Part shown: positions 56,632 through 64,000 of the stretch, piece by piece
Numbering within the stretch: position 1 is the first letter of the stretch
Layout: each line of letters starts with the position of its first letter
Source of the DNA: Castanea sativa
Lineage: Eukaryota > Streptophyta > Magnoliopsida > Fagales > Fagaceae
Reading direction: 5' to 3'
DNA length: 64,000 nt
Assembly (NCBI RefSeq): GCF_040712315.1
Contig: NC_134015.1
Coordinates: 14,156,945-14,220,944, forward strand
Made by a program: the position numbers and the translations under genes
Notes under the pieces: generated by a model
Told to the model about the DNA's origin: nothing
Databases searched by the model: none
What the model saw: the letters and a program-made list of their open reading frames with translations, nothing else

Positions 56632-58339
56632 ATGGATAGAGGATAGTCACTCATTGTACCCCCTTTATTTGATGGTACTAACTATGCATACTGGAAAGTA
56701 TGCATGAGAGCTTTCTTGCAGTCATTAGATGAGAAAGTGTGGCAAGTTGTGGAGATAGGCTGGACCAAGCTGAAGGAAGTGCTAGTCGATTGGGATGATG
56801 CAAAGATCAAGGCGGCAAACTTCAACAACAGGGTATTGAATGCTTTATTTAGTGCGGTCACAAATAAGGAGTTCAAGAAGATATTCTCCACTGAAACTGC
56901 AAAGGAAGCATGGACCATTCTCCAGACAACCTATGAAGGAGCCAAGGCTACAAGGATTCGAAGCTTCAAAGGTTCACTACTAGCTTCGAAGAAATTAAGA
57001 TGGAGGAGGATGAGTCATTTGATGAGTTCTATACCAAGCTTAAGGACATAGTAAACTCAGCCTTTAACCTTGAGGAAACCATTCCCGAACCCATAATTGT
57101 GAGAAAGGTGCTCAGATCTCTGCCCGAGAGATTTCATGCCAAGATCACCGCTATAGAGGAATCAAAGGATATTGACAAGATTCCTTTGACAGAGCTGGTT
57201 GGTAATCTGCAGACCTATGAGTTAGATTTGATAAGGATTGGTAAGTTGGGTAGGGGTAAGAGCATGGCATCAAAGGCCAAGAGTAGTGACACGGATGAGC
57301 CTTCAAACGATAAAGATTTTAAAATAAAGTCCTACATCACCAGGAAATTTAAGAAGTTCATGAAGAATGCCAATGCAAAAGGCTTCGACAAAGACCGTAG
57401 GCAATCAAGTTCTTCTTAGTTTAAGAGCCAAGACAAAGGGAAGAAGGATGTTAGGGATGGCGGTCGATACACTATTCCCTCAAGACCCAAGTGTTTCGGG
57501 TGTCAAGGCTTCAATCACATGGAACAAGAGTGCCCTACTTATCTCAAGTCCATTGGGAAAAGCAAGGTACTTGCTGCAATTTTGAGCGACACCGAACCTA
57601 AGGATGATTCCAAAAATGAAGTTGACGAAATCTCAAATGCCTTCACCGCCACTGTCAATCCTACTGAAGGAATTGTAGAAGACGTGGATGAAGAAGAAAA
57701 CTTGATGGAATCAAAGTTTGAGAAGATAGATGAGCAAGATGACATCCACACGGCCTATGCAAAGTTATACAAGGTCTCGGAAAAGCATGAGAAGCTGTAT
57801 AGGTTGGCCACCAAGAAGCTCAGTGATGTGAAGCTTGAACGAGAGCAACTCTCCATAAAGTTTGATGAAGCCAATCAGACTATTGGAGCACTGAGATTTG
57901 AAACAATTTCTTAACTGAGAATACTAAGAAGCTTGAGGTAGAATTGTTCCAAGTTAGAGCTCAGTTGGAGAGGACTTCAAGTGTAAAGCTTGATGAGATG
58001 CTCAATATTTAGAAATTTGCTTCCGACCGAACCAATTTAGGGTATGATTTCTCTTCTCCTAATATTGCTTCTTCTAGTACTACTGTTTTTGTTTCTCCTG
58101 CTAATAATATTGAATCTGAGAATAATGATGCTAGAAATGTGATAGCTAGTGAGAATATAGACAATGGTAAATTTATCTTAGGAGCACCCTCTAAGCTTGT
58201 TAAGAAAGAAACCAAAAACCCTAGGACTAAGAAGAGCAACGCTCAAAAGTCCAAAGAGAAGAAGCAGCATCTCTGTCATCACTGTGGAGCCGCTGGACAC
58301 ACTCGACCTAATTTCTATAAGTGGCAAGCCACTCAATAG
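56632..58339 (+). pseudogene. copia E gag, DUF4219/UBN2 type, decayed
   Basis: Starts MDRG with a TAG at 56644, then VPPLFDGTNYAYWKVCMRAF (DUF4219-like) and TAKEAWTILQTTYEGAK (UBN2). A frameshift near 56975 leads to SFDEFYTKLKDIVNSAFNL and KVLRSLPERFHAKI. TAG at 57417 precedes the first zinc knuckle CFGCQGFNHMEQEC (57490-57535). A coiled, acidic region to 57914 follows, with another frame break. The second knuckle CHHCGAAGHTRPNF (about 58276-58316) has Phe where the last Cys belongs. Gag would form the particle; here it is non-functional. Confidence 0.85.
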
Positions 58340-59052
58340 AGCAACAACATGGTCTTATATGGAAACCTGAGTAAGTTTCCATCCTCTCTTGCTCCTCTAG
58401 GAGATCTCCTCAAAACCCTCATATTCCTTTTGAACTTGAATGGTTGCAATTCTTCCCCCTTACTGTCGATTTAAGGATTCGTTAAAAGGAAAGGCTCTTC
58501 TAGGATGTGGAAGGAAAAAGGCTCCAAGTGCTTCAGTCACTTTTCCCAGTCTCCCTCTTTTTGCTGTGTTTGCATTACTTGTGTGTTTTGCTTTCTTATT
58601 TTGAGTCAGTCTAGTTTTTATGCATTACTTTGTTTAACATGAGTTTGTTTGTGTGTTTTCAATTTTGCTTTATTTTGTTTTTCAATAAAAAATAATTGAA
58701 AAATCAGAAAAATACAAAACCAGTGTGTGTTTGTGTACATTGGTACTTGTTTATCTTGAATGGCCAATGAAATAAAGTTTTCTAAATTTTGTATCACTTG
58801 TAACTTAGATGAGCATCTCCATGCACAACTAAGCAAGTGAGCTTTGTGGCTCTTGTTTGTGATAAGTAAGATTAAGTTGTCTCTTATACTTAACACTTGT
58901 ATTACTCTTTTTGACGGAAAGAACTAGAAAATCCTAAGAGAAAGGCATAAATAACTATCTCACCACTATTGCCCGTCAATCATGAAATGACATCTGTATA
59001 CTTTGGCATAGCAAAAGTGCAATGTCAAAAAACTTAACATCATTGAGTATGT

Positions 59053-59083
<31 letters not shown>

Positions 59084-60439
59084 TATATGCTCATGTATGA
59101 TATGCTTAATAAAAGAAGAATATGCAAAGAAAAATTAAAGCAAAAGAAATAAAAATGCTTTGTATATGATTGCAATCGTGTATTCTAGGAGATGTGAGAG
59201 TTATAAGATGTACCTCGAATGTAATAGTCTCCATCAAGCAGTTATGATTGTGTGTGAGTTAAATTAAATTACTCATATCTTAAATCATCATAACATGTAG
59301 AAACTTATGCAATCTTGCGATGTTTTCCACATTCAACACGTAATATTCTTTGCTAGTTTTGATACATGTGCAAGTACAATGTGATTTGGCCATCACAAGG
59401 TTAACATGTGTTAATGTATGCTCATTAAATTATCTTAACTTGTTTTTGAAATATAAAATCGGTTAGACTTGTTGTGTGTGTGTGTGTGTGTGTGTGTTTT
59501 TGGATCTATGTGCTTAACATTTTTCTTGATTGAGAGATGTTTTGAGAGATTAAAATGTTGTTTGGATCTTTGGTTGAGTAGCATGTTTGATTGCATTCAT
59601 GTTTGTGTTTTTCTTTTTTTTGAAAAATTATTTTTAAGCAATCTTGACAGCTCCTTGACACCTCTTGACAGCTAGGCTATCTATCGAGCTCTTTAGCTTC
59701 TTTTTATCGCAATCTCGATAGCTTCTCAATAGCTCCTCTATCCATCGAGAAAGTTTTTATCTCGATAGATTCTCGGTAGCTCCTCGATCCATCAAGCCTT
59801 TTTTGCTATGAACACCTCTGGATAGCTGCTTGATAGCTGCATCTGCCTAAGTTTAAACCTCGACACCTCTCGATCTGTCGAGAATTTAGAGGTTCTATAT
59901 ATTGGATCCTCGCGATACCAGGTTCACTTCTCTCGATCTCTCTTGACTCTCGTTGACTTTTCACATCCCAAAACCTCTCTGTCTCACTCCAAACTTCATC
60001 TTCAAAGGTTTTTCGGCCCAGATCATGTATTTCTTCATTGGTAAGGGTCCTAAATCCTTCATTCTTCATGCATTTCAAGCATTTGACCTAACTTTTTGAG
60101 ATTTTTAAAAATTTTTGGGGTTTTTCAAAATTGATGAAGTTTTTGTGAAATTTTTGGGATAGGTCTTGTTTAAATGGCTTTAAATCATCATGCATTGCAT
60201 CACATTTGCATTATAACAAAGTTTCATGCATTTTAGATGTGCGTTTACTTTGTTGCAATGTTGTGTGTTGGTAGGTTTGGATTGGGCTAAGCCTATGATG
60301 TTTTTAATTTTGCATGTCACATGTTCATGTATTTCGATGCATACATACCTTCATTTTTGTATATTCTTATATATTGACTGTGTTGGTGCTTTTCTGCGTG
60401 TCTCTTTCTCTATCTCTCCTTCTTTCGATTAGTTACTCT
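58340..60439 (+). other. 3'-type internal region of copia E; no gene
   Basis: Noncoding. Bases 59325-59700 match copia A. (CT)n lies at 59059-59083, (GT)n at 59474-59498, and a TCGA-rich repeat zone (CTCGATAG, CATCGAGAAAG) at 59640-59890. Minus-strand ORFs here are shadows of that zone. Confidence 0.6.
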
Positions 60440-60885
60440 ATGACACATAAACGAAAATCCACTCCGTCTCGAAACCTTCTTCATTCCGGGGTTTCTTCTT
60501 CTGATCCTACCCCTTCCCACATTCAGTTCCGTGATGATAAAGCTCGATAGGACTTTTCAGAGAACTTTTCTAGATGAGGCATTCATTCAGAACGCCAAGT
60601 CATTTTATCGGACTTCTCCGATATTGACCTACCCATTGTCATTCACGGTAGGGGTTATGAGTTACTGTATGGTGTCTCGATCACTTGTCCATTCATGATC
60701 ATTCATGAGTTTTACTCCAACATGCACGGATTCGATTATTCAATACCTCTTTTTGTTACTCGCGTTCGAGGTATGTGCATTGTGGTCACATCAGATATTG
60801 TATCCGAGGTGCTCCACGTCCCAAGGGTAGCGCATCCTGACTACCCGGTTATGATCATCTTAAGATTGTGCCTAAACTGGAGATT
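60440..60885 (+). pseudogene. extra retroelement ORF resembling the putative plant transposon protein domain
   Basis: Starts MTHKRKSTPSRNLLHSGVSS. One frame continues past TAG 60548 and TGA 60575 to VILSDFSDIDLPIVIHGRGY, CPFMIIHEFYSNMHGFDY, VTRVRGMCIVVTSDIVSEVL and HVPRVAHPDYP. The pattern F-Y-N, V-RG, I-x-EVL is that of the 'putative plant transposon protein' family, common in some copia elements. Its role is unknown. The assignment is from pattern memory, not a search. Confidence 0.55.
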
Positions 60886-60889
60886 AATC

Positions 60890-61632
60890 TTTAATTTTTC
60901 TGTGTGGAGTATGTGGAAGAGTAGAAATTTATGTCTTCAACAAGAAAAATCCAAATCCAAATTTGGTTGTGGAAATTTATAATCAAACGTTGGAGTTTAT
61001 GTTTTATGTGAGCTCGCCAAGGAATATAGTTCGCAGAATTAATAAAAGAGTCAGATGGGAGAAACCTTAAGTAGGATGGAGGAAGTTAAACACTGATGGA
61101 TCATCTTTGGGCTGCTTGGAATGAGCTGGCTGTGGGGGTGTGGTTAGGGATGAACATGGTCATTGGGTTGTAGGTTTTACAAGGCATGTTGGATCAACAA
61201 ATAGTCTTGCTGCTAAACTTTGGGGACTTAGAGATGGGCTTTTGCTTTGCTGTAATTTGAATATCTTGTCTTATTGTTGAACTAGATGCAAAGGTGGTTG
61301 TGGATGCTCTTAAAAATTCTGACTATGTAAATCATATAATATCTCTCTTACTGGATGACTGCAGGAAATTAGTGACTAGATTCCAGCAAATTCAGATCAC
61401 CCAGTGCTACCGGCAGGCCAATCGATGTGCTGATATACTAGCCAGAATAGGTGCTGATCTAGATTCTGATTTCATTTTGTTTTCCAGTCCGCCTGTGGAC
61501 TTAGTTAAGGCGTTGGAGGATGACTGTAATGGAACTTATTTTAACAGACCTTGTACTGAGTCTCTTGTAATTGTTTAGTTAATGTTTCGTTTATTTTACC
61601 CAAAAAAAGAGAAAAAAGAGAGAGAGAGATAT
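60890..61632 (+). pseudogene. LINE 3' end (RNase H), 5'-truncated
   Basis: VWSMWKSRNL at the left, then WRKLNTDGSSLG (first Asp), VVRDEHGHWVVGFTRHVGST and AAKLWGLRDGLLLC (LINE RNase H E-block), VVVDALKNSDYVNHIISLLL, and ITQCYRQANRCADILARIGA (the HxxREANxxADxLA block). Several stops and frame changes. An A/GA-rich tail at 61599-61630 ends it. It interrupts copia E. Confidence 0.8.
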
Positions 61633-62400
61633 TAACGGTTGCCAATGGAATTAATTGGAGCATGAGCAAGAGCTTGGAGCCGAGGAAACGACATTTGTGG
61701 ATGCACATAAAATAACTGTATGATACAGACTAGTTTTGTTTTTGTTTTTTGTTTTCGGATTTGGAATATGTTAAAAGGAGATTTGAGGCTTTGCTAATAT
61801 TTGGAGAGCTATGGGCTCAGGAACGGGCCAATGGATTTTTTTTTTTTTTTGTTAGGCTTTTTGTACTAGATTTTTTTTTTCTTTGGTTTTTTGTTTACCA
61901 ATATAATTTGAAAAGTGTTATATCCACAATACTTTCACAATATTTTACATATATTGAACTAGTTCAAAAATTTTAGATGATAATTTTAAATTTTGAGAGA
62001 GTCAATTCTAAAATTTGGGAGGGCCAATGAATAAATTTACATGTAATCTTAGTAATTTATAATTTTTTTTTACTAGCTCTAATGGAGAATTCAAAAGGCT
62101 GGGGGGGTCGGGGGGGGGGGGGGGTGCCCCCCTTGCCCGCCTTTGGAGACTGAGACAGGGGCTTCACCAACAAATGATGTTCATTGAAACATGGCTGCCT
62201 AGAAAAGTTTGATGAAGTATAGCAATTCAATTTTCGGAAACAGTAGATTTCATGCATTGTTTACAAAAACTGCGTGTACTTTTTCCAGCAATTTTTTTTT
62301 TTTTAAATTAGGTCTCACGGCACTATTCACACATTTAAAAATTATTTTGTTACTGTATTTTCAATTTTCAACAGTAAACAGTATCCAAACAGACCCAAGT
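61633..62400. other. no gene; poly(G) tract and MITE fragment
   Basis: Poly(G) interrupted by TC at 62101-62124 followed by TGCCCCCC suggests another homopolymer area of uncertain length. Bases 62300-62396 (CTCACGGCACTATTCACAC ... CAGTATCCAAACAGACCC) match the 3' half of the MITE at 39622-39882. Confidence 0.5.
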
Positions 62401-62734
62401 GAACAAGGATTCGATTGGAAGAGGCTTATGTGTTACTTTCAAGCCCACCTAAAAAATAATATTCTAAGTTCTAACAGAAACTTTCGCAAACAATATTCGA
62501 ACACCCATCTTGATTCAAACGAAATGTTTACTTTTTAGTCTACTTTTGAAGTGAAATGCATGATAACGTCTGACTCTTCAATTTTTGGAAAAATTAAGTA
62601 TTTCTTTTTCTTTTCTTTTCTTTTCTCTAAATAAGTGAACATCGATTCGATTGGAAGAGGCTAATATGGGTCACCTCAAGTCCACCTGAAAAAGAAAAAT
62701 CCAACAGTAACTTGGAAGTTGCAAAGACACCCAT
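62401..62734. repeat. diverged duplicate preceding the satellite array
   Basis: GAACAAGGATTCGATTGGAAGAGGCT...CACCCATCTTGATT...ACTTTTTAGTCTA (62401-62545) recurs in altered form at 62637-62765. It links the array's first, most diverged monomer to its left neighbour. Confidence 0.6.
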
Positions 62735-64000
62735 CTTGACTTAAATGCAATGCTAACTTTTTAGTCTAATATATTATTACTAGTCTTAACAATCCATTTC
62801 CAGAGTAAAAATTGTGCTGGAGTTTGAAAATTCAATTTTTGTGTGGGAGAAAAATATAAACAATTCAAAACTAAGTTATGTCTACATGCATCTGCTTGAT
62901 ACAGAAATAAAGGGACTGCGCTTAGCAACGGTTGAACAGACTTCTTGACTCAAATGCAATGCTAACTTTTTTGCCTAATGTATTATGACTAGTCCTAACA
63001 ATCCCTTTCCAGAGTAAATATCTTGCTGAAGTTTGAAAATTCAATTTTTGTGTGGGAGAAAAATATAAACAATCCAAAACTAAGTTATGTCAAAATGCAT
63101 CTGCTTGATAGAGAAATAAAGGGACTGCGCTTAGCAACGGTTGAACAGACATCTTGACTCAAATGCAATGCTAACTTTTTTGTCTAATGTATTATGACTA
63201 GTCCTAACAATCCCTTTACAGAGTAAATATTTTGCTGAAGTTTGAAAATTCAATTTTTGTGTGGGAGAAAAATATAAACAATCCAAAACTAAGTTATGTC
63301 TGCATGCATCTGCTTGATACAGAAATAAAGGGACTGCGCTTAGCAACGGTTGAACAGACATCTTGACTCAAATGCAATGCTAACTTTTTTGTCTAATGTA
63401 TTATGACTAGTCCTAACAATCCCTTTACAGAGTAAATATTTTGCTGAAGTTTGAAAATTCAATTTTTGTGTGGGAGAAAAATATAAACAATCCAAAACTA
63501 AGTTATGTCAAAATGCATCTGCTTGATAGAGAAATAAAGGGACTGCGCTTAGCAACGGTTGAACAGACATCTTGACTCAAATGCAATGCTAACTTTTTTG
63601 TCTAATGTATTATGACTAGTCCTAACAATCCCTTTACAGAGTAAATATTTTGTTGAAGTTTGAAAATTCAATTTTTGTGTGGGAGAAAAATATAAACAAT
63701 CCAAAACTAAGTTATGTCTACATGCATCTGCTTGATAGAGAAATAAAGGGACTGCGCTTAGCAACGGTTGAACAGACATCTTGACTCAAATGCAATGCTA
63801 ACTTTTTTGTCTAATGTATTATGACTAGTCCTAACAATCCCTTTACAGAGTAAATATTTTGCTGAAGTTTGAAAATTCAATTTTTGTGTGGGAGAAAAAT
63901 ATAAACAATCCAAAACTAAGTTATGTCTACATGCATCTGCTTGATAGAGAAATAAAGGGACTGCGCTTAGCAACGGTTAAACAGACATCTTGACTCAAAT
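62735..64000. repeat. 209-bp tandem array, six monomers plus, open to the right
   Basis: CTTGACT.AAATGCAATGC recurs at 62735, 62944, 63153, 63362, 63571, 63780 and 63989, an exact 209-bp spacing. The first monomer is most diverged and the later ones nearly identical. A 71-76-codon minus-strand ORF repeats in each unit, but 209 is not a multiple of three and no domain is recognised, so it is not treated as a gene. The monomer resembles 26810-27090. Confidence 0.95.

Larger units (their letters stand above)
55551..60885 (+). mobile_element. copia E, 5' LTR to truncated 3' part
   Basis: The order is LTR, primer-binding site, decayed gag with two zinc knuckles (56632-58339), noncoding 3'-type internal sequence (58340-60430, of which 59333-59890 matches copia A 148-660), then an extra ORF at 60440-60885. 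Pol is absent between gag and the 3' part. A LINE end cuts the right side near 60890 and no 3' LTR is seen in the window. Confidence 0.7.

Noticed and set aside
63131..63973. Repeated 71-76-codon minus-strand ORFs as a peptide family
   Set aside because: They repeat because the DNA repeats every 209 bp; neighbouring units fall in different frames and no start or domain is supported.

Overview
This is nuclear DNA from a flowering plant, most likely a woody eudicot; Fagales is my guess from the look of the repeat families, which I could not check. It is AT-rich and repeat-dominated. LTR retrotransposons carry primer-binding sites matching plant initiator tRNA-Met (TGGTATCAGAGC type), and L1-type LINEs, Helitrons, a tRNA-derived SINE, MITEs and a MULE-like family are also present. 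Only one gene looks intact: a small two-exon secreted-peptide gene on the minus strand at 50970-51457. A diverged paralogue with both splice sites changed lies 40 kb away at 11277-11948.

Layout. 1-2453: Ty1/copia deletion derivative (copia A) nested in a Ty3/gypsy LTR. 2454-4073: internally deleted gypsy element with decayed gag. 5816-9545: truncated copia C, whose 190-bp 5' LTR is split by a MULE-like element with a 9-bp target duplication, followed by a leader dense in TGACGTCA and TTGAC motifs and a gag-pol frame broken by five stops. 10427-10888: foldback. 11277-11948: peptide pseudogene. 13109-14278: gypsy integrase end and LTR remnant. 15929-22456: Helitron 1. 23611-26287: MITE and a 1.3-kb TIR element. 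27179-30640: LRR receptor-kinase pseudogene 1 (non-RD, FLS2/EFR/Xa21-like).

32839-49613 is a nested tower. A 5'-truncated second receptor-kinase pseudogene is split by a near full-length minus-strand LINE (34836-41287), which itself holds a second MULE-like copy and a MITE. Its 3' flank is split by a 2.1-kb insertion that joins a LINE 3' end to a phosphate-transporter fragment (42249-44380), and then by Helitron 2 (44436-49613).

50029-50370 is a possible poly(A) retrocopy, followed by the intact peptide gene. 53603-54232 holds a MITE and a SINE. 55551-60885 is copia E, with an LTR, a decayed gag with two zinc knuckles, and an extra ORF resembling a plant-transposon domain. It is interrupted by a LINE RNase H end (about 60890-61632). 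From 62735 to the right edge runs an exact 209-bp tandem array whose monomer resembles the 5' flank of receptor-kinase pseudogene 1.

The window is best read as a stratigraphy of transposition events around a decayed receptor-kinase pair and a small-peptide gene pair. No bacterial-type operon, CRISPR array, rRNA or complete tRNA was seen.
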